Positions 53,201-62,523 of a stretch of DNA of 64,000 bases are shown one piece after another. The notes under the pieces were generated by a model that saw only the letters and a program-made list of their open reading frames with translations, was not told where the DNA came from and ran no database searches. This DNA comes from Anabaena minutissima FACHB-250 (GTDB lineage: Bacteria; Cyanobacteriota; Cyanobacteriia; Cyanobacteriales; Nostocaceae): NCBI RefSeq assembly GCF_014697125.1, contig NZ_JACJRG010000004.1, positions 62,001 to 126,000 of the forward strand, in the 5' to 3' direction. The position numbers were made by a program, and so were the translations under genes. Position 1 is the first letter of the stretch; each line of letters opens with the position of its first letter.

Positions 53201-55605
53201 TAACTAATGGTCTATTGCGGTTAGGAAACAGCAGCATAGCTCTCAGTGGAAATTTGCAAACCGGTAATGACCCCAAATTTCAAGTACAAGCTGATTTAGA
53301 GCCAACTAAAATTGAGCAAATCTTGCAAGCATTTAATATCTTCGACCTCCAAGACCTTGGTAGCGGGTTGGAGTCTCCAACGTTAGCGGGAGCAGAGGTA
53401 CTCGACACTACACCTGTGAGTTTACCGAATGCAGACTTGCAAACACAGTTAGAGTATTTTTCCCAAATTGAAACATCGGTAGCACAACAACGGCAGCAAG
53501 AGAAAGAACAAGCAACCTCTTTACCTACCCTTGCAGAATTAACAGGTGCTTTGAGTGGGGGAATTACAGCCAGTGGTTCATTAAAATCTGGTTTGAATGT
53601 CGGCTTTAATTTCCAGGGTAATAACTGGCGATGGGGTGAATATTCGATTAATCAAGTCACAGCTAAAGGTAATTTTGCAGATGGTGTAGTTACACTCTCA
53701 CCATTAAGTCTGGGGATAAATCAAGGATTAATCGCTTTTTCTGGACAGTTAGGAACAGAACAACTATCTGGAAACTTAAATGTAGCAAGTTTACCCCTGT
53801 CACTTTTACAGCCTTTTATCGAGCAATACCCTGTAGATGTCACAGGTCAAGTAAATGCTGTAGCTAACTTGCAAGGTAGTTTAAATGACCCTAAAGTTAA
53901 TGGTGAAGTTTCGTTAGCTAATGCCACTGTAAATCAGCAATCTGTGCAAACCGGACAGGTAAAATTTAATTACAACAATGCTCGTCTGGGTTTTGATAGC
54001 ACCTTGTTATTGACTGGGACACAACCCCTATCAATTACAGGTAGCGTACCTGCACCGCTACCTTTTGCGGCAGTGCCATCAGATAATAATCAACTCAGTA
54101 TCAACGCCAGTTTGAATAATGAAGGATTGGCACTGTTAAATGTATTTACCAATAATCAAGTTAGTTGGGTAGATGGTGAAGGCCAAGTAGATGTTAATGT
54201 TCAGGGTACGTTAAAAGAGCCAATTATCAATGGAACTACCAGAGTTAATAATGCTACTATTCGCGCTCAAGCTTTATCCGAACCCCTCACAAATGTCACA
54301 GGAACACTGGTATTTGATGGTAGTACGCTAAATGTAGAGGGTATTCAAGCCAATTATAATCAAGGGCTAGTAGCTGTCACAGGAATTTTACCTATTTTTA
54401 CTCCTCAGCCAGACGCATCCAATCCCCTAACCGTATCTATAGAAGAACAACTAGATTTTCAAGTTCCAGGATTGTATCAGGGTGATGTTAGCGGTAATGC
54501 CGTAATTCGGGGAACAGCACTAAAACCTGTAATTGGTGGAGAGATAGAACTGAGTGATGGTCAAGTCATTATTGGCAAATCTGCGGCTGATAGCTCAGAC
54601 CCAGCAAACACGACTGCAACTACACCAGAGCCGACTTCTATTACTCTCAATACACCAGAGGCTAGCAGTAATCCAGTAACTACAACAGAGGTTAGCACTA
54701 CACCCAACTTACCTATAGAGTTTGCAGATTTACGATTGGTTCTGGGCGACGATATTCGGGTTACAACTGAGTCTCTACTCAGCTCCATACCAGGAGCATC
54801 GGCATTTAGTCAACCTGTACTGAGCTTTGATGCTAAAGGCGACCTGACTATCAATGGTACTCTAGCCAAGCCCCTCCCTCAAGGAGTCATCCGTTTGACA
54901 GGAGGACGAATCAGCTTATTTTCTACAGAGTTTACCTTGGCTCGGGGCTATGAACAAACAGCGACGTTTACTCCCAGCCAAGGACTTGACCCTAGCCTAG
55001 ATGTCCGACTGGTGACAATTGTATCTGAGACATCGGCAACAGGTAGTCAAATCTTAGAATCACCTTTGTCTTCGGAAATTAGCGATATTTCCGCTAACAA
55101 CTTTGGGACTTTACGTACCGTTCGCGTCCAAGCAAGGGCGACAGGTAAGGCCAGTGAATTAGCAGACAATTTGGAATTGACGAGTGAACCTCGCCGAAGT
55201 CAGGGAGAAATTGTTGGTTTGTTGGGTGGCTCGATTCTTAATTCTCTCAGTCAGCCAGGAGATTTAACACAAGGATTGACTAATTTCGCCGGCTCTACTG
55301 TTTTAGGTGGTTTGCAAGGAACTATCACTGCCATCGGACAGGCGGTTGGCTTTAACGAATTTCGGATATTTCCTACCCCTGCTACTAGTCAAGAATCAAC
55401 TACATCTTCAGTTCTCAACTTGTCAGCAGAGGGTGTGTTTAATGTCAACCGTAACTTATCTGTCTCCTTATCACGCGCTTTTGCTACCAATGAGTCTTTC
55501 CGTTACAATTTGCTTTATCGTCTCAATGACGAAATTCTTGTACGTGGCGCGACTAATTTGGGAAATGAAAATCTATTCTTATTTGAATATGAAGCCAGAT
55601 TTTAG
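50281..55605 (+). CDS. tamB: TamB-like translocation and assembly module protein (DUF490)
   Basis: About 1774 residues from ATG 50281 (MTHSPKSGNDQ). One N-terminal anchor helix (about 23-40, SLVVGIILLAGTASGTWWV) is followed by a very long beta-rich, repetitive AsmA/TamB region and a C-terminal DUF490 domain (about 1370 to end). The last residue is Phe (FEYEARF), as in TamB. TamB-like proteins bridge the periplasm and are now thought to move phospholipids to the outer membrane and help barrel assembly. The region about residues 610-730 shows an internal duplication (RWQAAVNAQSLQLNRF and RWQAVVNADQLQLNRF). Length is somewhat above the enteric protein, as is usual in cyanobacteria. Confidence 0.9.
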   Translation: MTHSPKSGNDQESANRRLLNFLLSRRTSLVVGIILLAGTASGTWWVRQYVYNDLAPLVETNLEQLLGRPIKLGKIAAFSLSSLRFSSLSIPATSTDQDWVKAESVDVQFSPLQILLTRTLPLNVTLVQPKVYIQQDQDGSWVTADVKSGEGQGAIQIELQTLKLVDGNIELLPASTSIKPKGSVVIDKFGGIARFSPKNTGVGYEINGQLTRGGTVNISGETELKTQATSLKVVAQSLQASDVSRLIQLPIVLQAGRIDADLGLKILSNSADIVITGTATPSGVTAQIQDIPQQFTNTNGNLIFKGQAIALDNLTTNLGQVPIVANGTVNTQTGFNISAQVKPVSAKNILDTLKLDSPVIATGEVQADIRLQGTLQQPILSGTASNTKPIQVDRVQFKTVNTDFRLSISENDSRIFVSNLTLVPAAGGEITGSGEATLGDQVNFKIQAVNISGDILARSYGLTPPINVGNVSAEAEITGSLDKQSLALNISSVEVKPPAGGQIMGSGQVQLAPQGNVLFNIKAQNLPGDAIAKTNTPASTIKVGSISANARISGTLGNLRTVAQLQAPTATYPTTGRVVITQQGQNILLPSAVFNVVGGTITANGQLTQQRWQAAVNAQSLQLNRFQEIPPQFQGVVNSASVNLSGSTTAFQPANIQATGEASLSLAGGGVNLRDISLNASRWQAVVNADQLQLNRFSPQLQGRLNSEIKLTGTTESFEVVDIRAAGQIRASQVVPQLAQPLTAQFQWNGQQIIVQRASIPGFSASGAIAVQLPQTGTPQITGFNLNVLAENFNLQNTGLQIPGDIAIAGLLDFNGQITGTLETPKATGNIRLRNFNVGNLAFDPVLTGDVNFQGGQGARLQLAGRQDKIAVNLGADYLPTSFLLKRGQAISTGRIAADNLIVNAQQFPIALVGGFLPDNSLKPLGGELSGNLVVNLNNYAASGDIEIIKPRVARVSAEEFRANINYADGTASLTNGLLRLGNSSIALSGNLQTGNDPKFQVQADLEPTKIEQILQAFNIFDLQDLGSGLESPTLAGAEVLDTTPVSLPNADLQTQLEYFSQIETSVAQQRQQEKEQATSLPTLAELTGALSGGITASGSLKSGLNVGFNFQGNNWRWGEYSINQVTAKGNFADGVVTLSPLSLGINQGLIAFSGQLGTEQLSGNLNVASLPLSLLQPFIEQYPVDVTGQVNAVANLQGSLNDPKVNGEVSLANATVNQQSVQTGQVKFNYNNARLGFDSTLLLTGTQPLSITGSVPAPLPFAAVPSDNNQLSINASLNNEGLALLNVFTNNQVSWVDGEGQVDVNVQGTLKEPIINGTTRVNNATIRAQALSEPLTNVTGTLVFDGSTLNVEGIQANYNQGLVAVTGILPIFTPQPDASNPLTVSIEEQLDFQVPGLYQGDVSGNAVIRGTALKPVIGGEIELSDGQVIIGKSAADSSDPANTTATTPEPTSITLNTPEASSNPVTTTEVSTTPNLPIEFADLRLVLGDDIRVTTESLLSSIPGASAFSQPVLSFDAKGDLTINGTLAKPLPQGVIRLTGGRISLFSTEFTLARGYEQTATFTPSQGLDPSLDVRLVTIVSETSATGSQILESPLSSEISDISANNFGTLRTVRVQARATGKASELADNLELTSEPRRSQGEIVGLLGGSILNSLSQPGDLTQGLTNFAGSTVLGGLQGTITAIGQAVGFNEFRIFPTPATSQESTTSSVLNLSAEGVFNVNRNLSVSLSRAFATNESFRYNLLYRLNDEILVRGATNLGNENLFLFEYEARF

Positions 55606-55731
55606 AATCAGTAGCAATAATATTTGATTATATTTCCCTATTCAAATCCAATACTTTAATTTAAAGAATTTGATACACTAGCTTAAATTTAAAAATATCC
55701 AAGCTGGTAGCTTTGGGCTGATAAATAAACT

Positions 55732-57420
55732 ATGAGTAAAGAGTTATTTTGTATCGAAAATTTGCGTGTCGCTTATCCGCAGCGTAACGGGGAAGAACTA
55801 CAGTGGGCAGTTGATGACGTATCTTTTACCTTACAACCTGGTGAAAAAATGGGGTTAGTTGGTGAATCGGGTTGTGGTAAGTCTACCTTAGGACGAGCGG
55901 CGATGCGTCTACTACCAGCTTCTAGTCGTGTGGAAGGGCGCGTGACATTTCAAGGAGAATCGGTATTTGATTTAACATTAACCCAATTGCGGAAATTTCG
56001 GGGGGAAGCGGTAGCATTAATTTTCCAAGACCCGATGACGCGGCTTGATCCTCTGATGACAATTGGTAATCACTGCATCGAAACTTTGCAAGCCCACTTA
56101 CCAGAGTTATCAGCCAAGGAAGCGAAGGAAAAAGCACTGGCTACTTTAGAAAAGGTGAAGATTCCCGCTAGTCGGTGGAATCAGTACCCCCATGAGTTTA
56201 GCGGGGGGATGCGTCAACGGGTAGCGATCGCACTAGCTTTACTTCTTAATCCTAAATTAATTGTCGCTGATGAACCTACCACTAGCTTAGATGTCACTGT
56301 CTCCGCCCAGATTTTACAAGAATTAACTCGCCTTTGTAGTGAGGAAAATATGGCACTGCTGCTAATTTCTCACGATTTAGCAATGGTGGCGGAATATTGC
56401 GATCGCATCGGGGTAATGTACCAAGGCAAAATGGTAGAAATGGGTTCTACAGATACTGTCTTTAAGAATCCCCAACATGAATATACGCGATCGCTCTTGC
56501 AAGCAGCGTTACACATTCAATCTGTTGATGAAGTGGGGACTGGCGACTCTTTACTGGGGAACTCGGGGCCCCCTCTGGGGATAAGGGGTAATGGGGAAAA
56601 TCACACTCAATCCCCAATCCTGCGAGTAACGGAACTTAAGCAGTATTACACTATCGAACCTAACTTTATCGAACGACTGTTTAAGGCAGAAAGTCAAACT
56701 ATTAAGGCTGTAGATGGGATTAATCTGGAATTGTATCCAGGGGAAATTCTGGGATTAGTGGGTGAATCTGGATGTGGTAAAAGTACCCTATCGCGGACAA
56801 TATTACAGTTAATTCGTCCTACATCTGGGAAAGTAGAGTTTTTAGGACAAGATTTAACTAAGCTGTCCCGTCCAGAAATTCGTGCTTCCCGGCGACAAAT
56901 CCAAATGGTGTTTCAAGATCCTCATGCTTGTCTTAACCCAGCTATGACGGTGGGACAAAGTATAGGCGATCCTTTATTAATTCATCATCTAGCTGATGCA
57001 ACCAAAGCCAAAGAACAGGTGTTATGGATGTTGGAGAAAGTCGGCTTAACACCAACGGAATTATATTATCAACGTTATCCATCAGACTTGTCTGGGGGAC
57101 AACAGCAACGGGTAGCGATCGCGCGGGCTTTAATTACTCGTCCTAAACTATTAATCTGCGACGAACCCGTGAGTATGTTAGATGCGAGTGTACAGTCCCA
57201 AGTGCTGGAATTGATGTTGCAATTAAAAGATGAGTTTGAGTTGACCTATTTGTTTATTACTCATGACCTGTGGTTAGCAAGATTTTTGTGCGATCGTATT
57301 GCTGTGATGCACGGTGGTAAAATTGTCGAACTTGGCCCCACCAAACAGATATTTGCTAACCCACAACATCCCTACACCCAAACTCTCCTAGCTGCTGCTC
57401 CCCTACTAGCACGAGCTTAG
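55732..57420 (+). CDS. Fused double-ATPase ABC transporter protein (dipeptide/oligopeptide type)
   Basis: 562 residues with two complete ABC domains, each with Walker A (GESGCGKST near 44 and 340), signature (SGGMRQRV and SGGQQQRV) and Walker B plus H-loop. Both carry the OppD/DppF-type C-terminal NPQHxYT segment. This is the YejF/GsiA layout and would power uptake or export of peptides, glutathione or nickel. No permease or binding-protein gene is adjacent. Between the domains (about 270-300) the linker [20 protein letters not shown] is encoded by G/C-rich repeat DNA like that found between genes. Confidence 0.9.
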   Translation: MSKELFCIENLRVAYPQRNGEELQWAVDDVSFTLQPGEKMGLVGESGCGKSTLGRAAMRLLPASSRVEGRVTFQGESVFDLTLTQLRKFRGEAVALIFQDPMTRLDPLMTIGNHCIETLQAHLPELSAKEAKEKALATLEKVKIPASRWNQYPHEFSGGMRQRVAIALALLLNPKLIVADEPTTSLDVTVSAQILQELTRLCSEENMALLLISHDLAMVAEYCDRIGVMYQGKMVEMGSTDTVFKNPQHEYTRSLLQAALHIQSVDEVGTGDSLLGNSGPPLGIRGNGENHTQSPILRVTELKQYYTIEPNFIERLFKAESQTIKAVDGINLELYPGEILGLVGESGCGKSTLSRTILQLIRPTSGKVEFLGQDLTKLSRPEIRASRRQIQMVFQDPHACLNPAMTVGQSIGDPLLIHHLADATKAKEQVLWMLEKVGLTPTELYYQRYPSDLSGGQQQRVAIARALITRPKLLICDEPVSMLDASVQSQVLELMLQLKDEFELTYLFITHDLWLARFLCDRIAVMHGGKIVELGPTKQIFANPQHPYTQTLLAAAPLLARA

Positions 57421-57500
57421 AAAAATCAACCGCATTGCGCCAACAGCAGATGCAAGAGAAGTATATATTTCTAGTCGCCAATTATATCAGCCAAACATTT

Positions 57501-57536
57501 TCATGTAGAGACGCGATTTACCGCGTCTCTACATGA
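57501..57536. repeat. 15-bp perfect inverted repeat between ABC and rdgB genes
   Basis: TCATGTAGAGACGCG pairs with CGCGTCTCTACATGA around ATTTAC. It is a TAGAGACGCG-type dispersed palindrome and lies between convergent genes, where it could also act as a terminator. Confidence 0.75.
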
Positions 57537-57571
57537 AGCATATTGAAGAAATTTTACTCAGCACTCAGCAC

Positions 57572-58153
57572 TCACCACTCCGTATTTAGTGCGGTCAATT
57601 GAGGAAGTAAAGCAGCGAAAGCTTTACCTCGATGACTAACTGATTTCTTTACTTCTAGTGTCATCTGAGCAAAAGTGAATTGCTTCTCTGGAACGTAGAA
57701 AACTGGATCATAGCCAAAACCACCATCACCACGCGGTGCATGAAGAATTTCGCCAGGACAAATACCTTCTGCTTGAATAGCAATATTACCATCAGGAGAA
57801 GCGATCGCCACTACACACACAAATTGAGCTTTGCGGTTAACTTCGCTACCTAATTCTCTGAGCAATCTCGCAATTCGATCTGAGTCGGATGTACCATAAC
57901 GGGCAGAGTATACACCAGGTGCGCCATTGAGGGCATCTACTTGTAAACCAGAATCATCTGCGATCGCCCAATTTCCTGTCACTTTCGCTACTTCAGAGGC
58001 TTTCAGACAAGCATTTGCCGCAAATGTATCGCCTGTCTCTTCAATTTCTAATTCTTCCGGCTTCAGTTTTAATTCCCAGTGGGTATCTTTGAGGTAAGCT
58101 TGCATTTCCCGCAATTTACCAGGATTACTTGTAGCTACTATGAGTATTGTCAT
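57572..58153 (-). CDS. rdgB: XTP/dITP diphosphatase
   Basis: 193 residues of the Ham1/RdgB family: VATSNPGKLREM at about 6-17, ADDSGLQVDALNGAPGVYSARY at about 66-87 (given here in its halves ADDSGLQVDAL and GAPGVYSARY), GGFGYDPVF and SHRGKAF near the C-terminus. It hydrolyses non-canonical purine triphosphates (ITP, XTP) to monophosphates and keeps them out of DNA. Complete and typical. Confidence 0.95.
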   Translation of the reverse strand: MTILIVATSNPGKLREMQAYLKDTHWELKLKPEELEIEETGDTFAANACLKASEVAKVTGNWAIADDSGLQVDALNGAPGVYSARYGTSDSDRIARLLRELGSEVNRKAQFVCVVAIASPDGNIAIQAEGICPGEILHAPRGDGGFGYDPVFYVPEKQFTFAQMTLEVKKSVSHRGKAFAALLPQLTALNTEW

Positions 58154-58167
58154 TGGTCATTAGAAAA

Positions 58168-58210
58168 TTCGTAGTTCGTAATTCGTAATTACGAACTACG
58201 AATTACGAAT
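58168..58210. repeat. Heptamer array forming an inverted repeat
   Basis: GTAGTTCGTAATT (58171-58183) and AATTACGAACTAC (58187-58199) are 13-bp arms around CGT, made of TTCGTAA and TTACGAA heptamers in opposite directions. The same heptamer occurs at 948. It lies between rdgB and the mutase gene, both on the minus strand. Confidence 0.8.
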
Positions 58211-58222
58211 TATTAATTAATC

Positions 58223-59659
58223 TTACTCTGCCCAGTGTTTCGCCCAAGCTAGGGTTTTATGTACTTCTTCCAGAGTGGAGGCTTCACAGTAGAGGCGTAA
58301 AACTGGTTCTGTTCCACTGAATCTGATCATTAACCAGCTATGATCAGCGAGGCGGAATTTGTAGCCGTCTATGGTTTTACAGTCAATTACAGCTTTACCG
58401 ACAATTTCTGTTAGTGGTTGAGTTTCTAGTTGTTGCAAAAGACGCGCCCTTACTTCCATGCTGGCTAGGGGCAAATCAATGCGATCATAGGCTGAGGTAA
58501 AGCCTGTTTGCTGTTGTAAGTGGCGATAATAATCTCCTAAATCCTGCCCAGATTCAACGATCGCCTCTAAGACATACAATGCTGATAATAGGGCATCTCG
58601 TTCTGGTATATGGCTACCATAACCAATCCCTCCCGATTCTTCCCCACCTAACAAAACTGGTGCGGCTAACATCCGGTCAGCAATGTATTTATACCCAACT
58701 GCTGTTTCAAATACTGATAAGTTATGTAGTGCGGCTACCTTGGGAATTAAATCTGAACCACTGACGGTTTTGACGATTTCGCCTGTAAAGTTGCGTCTCT
58801 GGGTGAGGTGGTCGATTAATATCGGGATTAAAACTTGGGAACTTAAGAAATTGGCATTACCATCAACGGCGGCGATGCGATCGCAATCTCCATCAAATAC
58901 CAACCCTACTGTTAAACCTGATTTATTGCTATCTCGGTGAGTTTTGATGACATCAAATAGCCCAGATAGGTATTTAGGTAAGGGTTCTGGCGCACCACCA
59001 CCAAATAAGGGGTCACGACTGCTATTGATTTCTTGGACACGTTCACCTAATAATCTGCCCAAACCACTCGCAGCTGCTCCGTGCATCACATCAGCAAATA
59101 CGGTGAGTTTACCAGAAGCGATCGCTTCTCGGAGTTTGGCGATATTAACTTTTTTTTCTAAACCTTGGGTATAACTCGGCCAAGGATCAAATGTTTCTAA
59201 CTTACCGGGGGTAGCTGCTGGCGGTACACCTACTGATAACTGTTCTTCTATATTTTTTGTAACTTCTGGTGATACTGAACCACCAAAATAACCTTTGACT
59301 TTTAATCCTAAATATGCGCCTGGGTTATGGCTAGCTGTAATTACTAACGCACCTAAAGCGTTGAGTTGTTTTGCTGCCCAACTAAAAGCGGGGGTAGGAG
59401 CATAGCTTTCACTCAGCAGAACATCAAAGCCGATGGCTGTAACAGAATTGGCAACGGCACGGGCAAAGTCTTCTGCCATAAATCGGCGATCGTAACCCAC
59501 AATAATAGTGCGGCTACCTACTTCCGAAAAATATGTGTCATATAATACTTTTGCTGCAACTGGCGCGACCAAAGCTAGACGTTCAAAGGTGAATTCATCA
59601 CCAATTACGCCCCTCCAGCCGTCTGTACCAAACTTGATGGGGCTAGCTATAACTGGCAT
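58223..59659 (-). CDS. Phosphoglucomutase/phosphomannomutase family protein
   Basis: 478 residues. The phosphoserine loop is TASHNPG (Ser110), the metal loop DGDCDRIAAV is near 255, the sugar-binding GGEESGGIGYGSH near 340, and the phosphate-binding RFSGTEPVLRLYCE near the C-terminus. The enzyme interconverts hexose 1- and 6-phosphates; whether glucose or mannose is used cannot be fixed from these motifs. It could supply the nucleotidyltransferase at 29502. Complete. Confidence 0.9.
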   Translation of the reverse strand: MPVIASPIKFGTDGWRGVIGDEFTFERLALVAPVAAKVLYDTYFSEVGSRTIIVGYDRRFMAEDFARAVANSVTAIGFDVLLSESYAPTPAFSWAAKQLNALGALVITASHNPGAYLGLKVKGYFGGSVSPEVTKNIEEQLSVGVPPAATPGKLETFDPWPSYTQGLEKKVNIAKLREAIASGKLTVFADVMHGAAASGLGRLLGERVQEINSSRDPLFGGGAPEPLPKYLSGLFDVIKTHRDSNKSGLTVGLVFDGDCDRIAAVDGNANFLSSQVLIPILIDHLTQRRNFTGEIVKTVSGSDLIPKVAALHNLSVFETAVGYKYIADRMLAAPVLLGGEESGGIGYGSHIPERDALLSALYVLEAIVESGQDLGDYYRHLQQQTGFTSAYDRIDLPLASMEVRARLLQQLETQPLTEIVGKAVIDCKTIDGYKFRLADHSWLMIRFSGTEPVLRLYCEASTLEEVHKTLAWAKHWAE

Positions 59660-59816
59660 TCAGGTATCCTCGGTAGTACACTTGAGGATTCTAGCATTTG
59701 TACACTTGGCTCAGTAGCAAAAGAGGCGTAAGAAGGTGATAGGTGACAGGTGAATTTTAGATTTTAGATTCAAACTAATTCAAAATTCACATTCCCAATC
59801 TACAGATATTAATAAT

Positions 59817-59840
59817 CCTTAATAGTTGTGACTATTAAGG
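59817..59840. terminator. Hairpin with T-tract between parR-like and mutase genes
   Basis: CCTTAATAGT and ACTATTAAGG form a perfect 10-bp stem around TGTG, with AGTTTTTAT on the plus-strand side. Both flanking genes are on the minus strand, where the T-tract reads as A before the hairpin, so as an intrinsic terminator it would act on antisense transcription. It may also stabilise the end of the parM-parR transcript. Confidence 0.5.
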
Positions 59841-59884
59841 AGTTTTTATAGGAGCATGAGATGCTCACAATTTATGGTGCTTTG

Positions 59885-60373
<489 letters not shown>

Positions 60374-60378
60374 TCTTT

Positions 60379-61524
60379 TTAAGCCCTAGAAGAGCGACTG
60401 GAGGATAATTGCGCCTCTCCATAAATATACTGCCCCAAAGCGTTAGCTTGTCGAGAAGGAGCTGATAGGTGGGCGTTAATTTTCGCTTCTTTGAGTAGAC
60501 GTTGCACATCTTCCCAGAAGAATTCTCCACCGCCTCCGGTGATGATTACGTCGGTGACACGTTCTGGCAACCAAGCTAAAACTCGACTGCAAATTTCTCG
60601 TGAAAACTGCTCAATGAGGTTGGGTAGAAAATCATCTAGGTTAGTAGGCTTGCTTGCGCCTTTGGGACGGTAGAAGCGATCGCCTTTGGGTTTGTTAACG
60701 GCAGAAATTAATGCTAGAGATTGACTATCTGCGCTCTCAATTTCAGCTGCTACCATCTCATAAAACTTGCTCATGCCGAAGTCTTCACTCTTAGAAGCAC
60801 CACGAGCAAACCGGAAGTTATCCACCATCAATAAATCAATGGTTTGGTGTCCGATATCGACGATCGCCACAGATATTTTTGTAAAATCAGGGCTGCTACC
60901 ACCTTTTTTGGGTTGGGCTTCTGACCATAACAAACTGCCATAGCCTTCTGGCATTACCCAAACTTTAGAGATATTCAAAGATAAAGATTCGCCCCGGAAG
61001 TTCAACATATGAGGCCCGGTGACTTGGCTGATTATCTGGGCTTTTTCTCGTTCAAATTGTTCTAATGAGAGGAAAGGTAGACCCAGGACTACAGAAATTT
61101 CATCTTTGAGTTTGAAGTAGCCAGCACACGCCAAAACTTTCACCAGTGCATCTTCTACTTTGGACTGGCCAACTCCTAAGTTAGCCCCAAAGTCTGCTGC
61201 TAGTTGACCAACGGCGTAGCCTTTGCCTTGATACTCCAGCCATAAGTCCATGAGAGGGTCAGTAGCACGAGCTTCAAACACGCCACCGCGTACCTGTTCG
61301 ATGGACATTTGCTTGACGTTGGCAGGTACGAACATCACATTGTTAGGTTCGCGGCTCACACAGGTCTTTGTGGAGGTTCTGCCCAAATCGACACTGAGAA
61401 TAGATTTGCCCAAACCATTATTAGATTTAGGCACTGTGGTATTGAGGGGGGTAGATGCTGATACCCTGTTTAAAGGGATGGCAGCAGCGTTCATCGGGGT
61501 AGCGGCGGAAGGTTGGTCAGTCAT
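60379..61524 (-). CDS. ParM/StbA-like actin homologue
   Basis: 381 residues from ATG 61524, with AGGAG 6 bases upstream. After a 38-residue Thr/Ala/Pro-rich tail comes the actin fold: phosphate-1 loop ILSVDLGRTSTKT (about 42-54), phosphate-2 loop VAIVDIGHQTIDLLM (about 224-238), and the adenosine loop VIITGGGGEFFW (about 333-344). These fit ParM-type ATPases, which form dynamic filaments to separate plasmids. It lies on what looks like a chromosome, in a run of housekeeping genes. The partner gene follows after 5 bases. It may position chromosome regions or another cell component. Confidence 0.82.
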   Translation of the reverse strand: MTDQPSAATPMNAAAIPLNRVSASTPLNTTVPKSNNGLGKSILSVDLGRTSTKTCVSREPNNVMFVPANVKQMSIEQVRGGVFEARATDPLMDLWLEYQGKGYAVGQLAADFGANLGVGQSKVEDALVKVLACAGYFKLKDEISVVLGLPFLSLEQFEREKAQIISQVTGPHMLNFRGESLSLNISKVWVMPEGYGSLLWSEAQPKKGGSSPDFTKISVAIVDIGHQTIDLLMVDNFRFARGASKSEDFGMSKFYEMVAAEIESADSQSLALISAVNKPKGDRFYRPKGASKPTNLDDFLPNLIEQFSREICSRVLAWLPERVTDVIITGGGGEFFWEDVQRLLKEAKINAHLSAPSRQANALGQYIYGEAQLSSSRSSRA

Positions 61525-61747
61525 ACAAGCTCCTAGTCCTTTCTTAACTGTAAAAAGTTACCATGCCTATCGTACAAATATGCGGGATACCAGAAATTTT
61601 CAGCTTCGTCAAGTGTAACTACAAATACGCCAAAATTTAAAGTTTTAATAAAATTTAGGCGATCGCTTTCTTCAGCATTATTTGGCATAGTGTAGGCGAA
61701 TTTTTACCAGATGTAACCCCCAGTTGACAACTAAAAGTAACTGTTTT

Positions 61748-62365
61748 TCAAATTCTGCTATTTCTGCGCTTACGTTTGAGTATCCAGGCGACAAATGCTA
61801 AAACCAAAATCCCAAGTACAATTTTGGATACAGGGGCTAGGTACTTATCCACAAGTTCATACTGACTACCCAACATATATCCTGAGTATGTTAGCAAACC
61901 AACCCAAGCTGCGCTACCTAATGTTGTATAAAATAAGAATGGTAGCAAACTCATATTGCTCATACCTGCGGGTACGGAAATCAAAGTCCGCACCCCAGGA
62001 ACTAAGCGACCAATGAAAACTGCTTTATTACCTTGAGTCTCAAACCACCGCTTGGCTTTACTAATATCCTTGCTAGATACACCAATCCACTTGCCATACT
62101 TCCTAGCAAAGACCTTCAAACGCCTTTCCCCCCAAAATTTACCGGGATAATACCAAATAAGTGCGCCAGTGACAGAACCGAACAGTCCGGCAAAGAACAC
62201 ACCCAAGATATTTAGCCTTGAATCTGGAAGATTTGCTGTGTAACCTGCTAGTGGCATAATCAATTCTGAAGGAATTGGTGGAAACAGGTTCTCCACAAAC
62301 ATCAACAGAGCAATTCCGCCATAGCCTAAAGATTCAATAATATTTTTGATCCAATCCGATGACAT
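61748..62365 (-). CDS. DedA family membrane protein
   Basis: 205 residues with about five hydrophobic segments. Signatures: FVENLFPPIPSELIMPLAG near 22-40, WYYPGKFWGE, and GRLVPGVRTLISVPAGMSNM near 118-137 (the GRxxPGVR motif). DedA proteins are cytoplasmic-membrane transporters, several of which flip undecaprenyl phosphate or phosphatidylethanolamine; substrate here is unknown. The ATG at 62365 is a normal start. Confidence 0.9.
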   Translation of the reverse strand: MSSDWIKNIIESLGYGGIALLMFVENLFPPIPSELIMPLAGYTANLPDSRLNILGVFFAGLFGSVTGALIWYYPGKFWGERRLKVFARKYGKWIGVSSKDISKAKRWFETQGNKAVFIGRLVPGVRTLISVPAGMSNMSLLPFLFYTTLGSAAWVGLLTYSGYMLGSQYELVDKYLAPVSKIVLGILVLAFVAWILKRKRRNSRI

Positions 62366-62393
62366 ACAATAGTTATCTCAAAACTTGATGTTT

Positions 62394-62443
62394 GTAGTAA
62401 GGACTTTAGTCCTTATGCTTTTGAGGACTAAAGTCCTCACTAC
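62394..62443. repeat. Inverted repeat of AGGACTTTAGTCCT type
   Basis: Arms GTAGTAAGGACTTTAGTCCT (62394 on) and AGGACTAAAGTCCTCACTAC (ending 62443) pair with two mismatches around GCTTTTGA-type sequence. Each arm is nearly palindromic itself. It is a dispersed intergenic element of Nostoc-like genomes, here upstream of DedA. Confidence 0.7.
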
Positions 62444-62464
62444 GAACAACTAAAAAATAAAAAA

Positions 62465-62521
62465 GCAAAAGTCAAATTTTTTACTGTTGACTTTTGCCTT
62501 TTAACTTTTAACTTTTAACTT
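62465..62521 (-). terminator. Hairpin plus TTTTAAC heptamers after the oxidoreductase gene
   Basis: GCAAAAGTCAA (62465-62475) and TTGACTTTTGC (62487-62497) pair around ATTTTTTACTG. Three TTTTAAC heptamers lie between this and the gene's stop codon. On the minus strand the stem is followed by TTTTTTATTTT, suitable for intrinsic termination of the oxidoreductase transcript. Confidence 0.65.
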
Positions 62522-62523
62522 TT

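Noticed and set aside
61525..61747. parC-like iterons upstream of the actin-like gene
   Set aside because: Only scattered GTAAC/GTTAC pentamers, without regular spacing or longer direct repeats.
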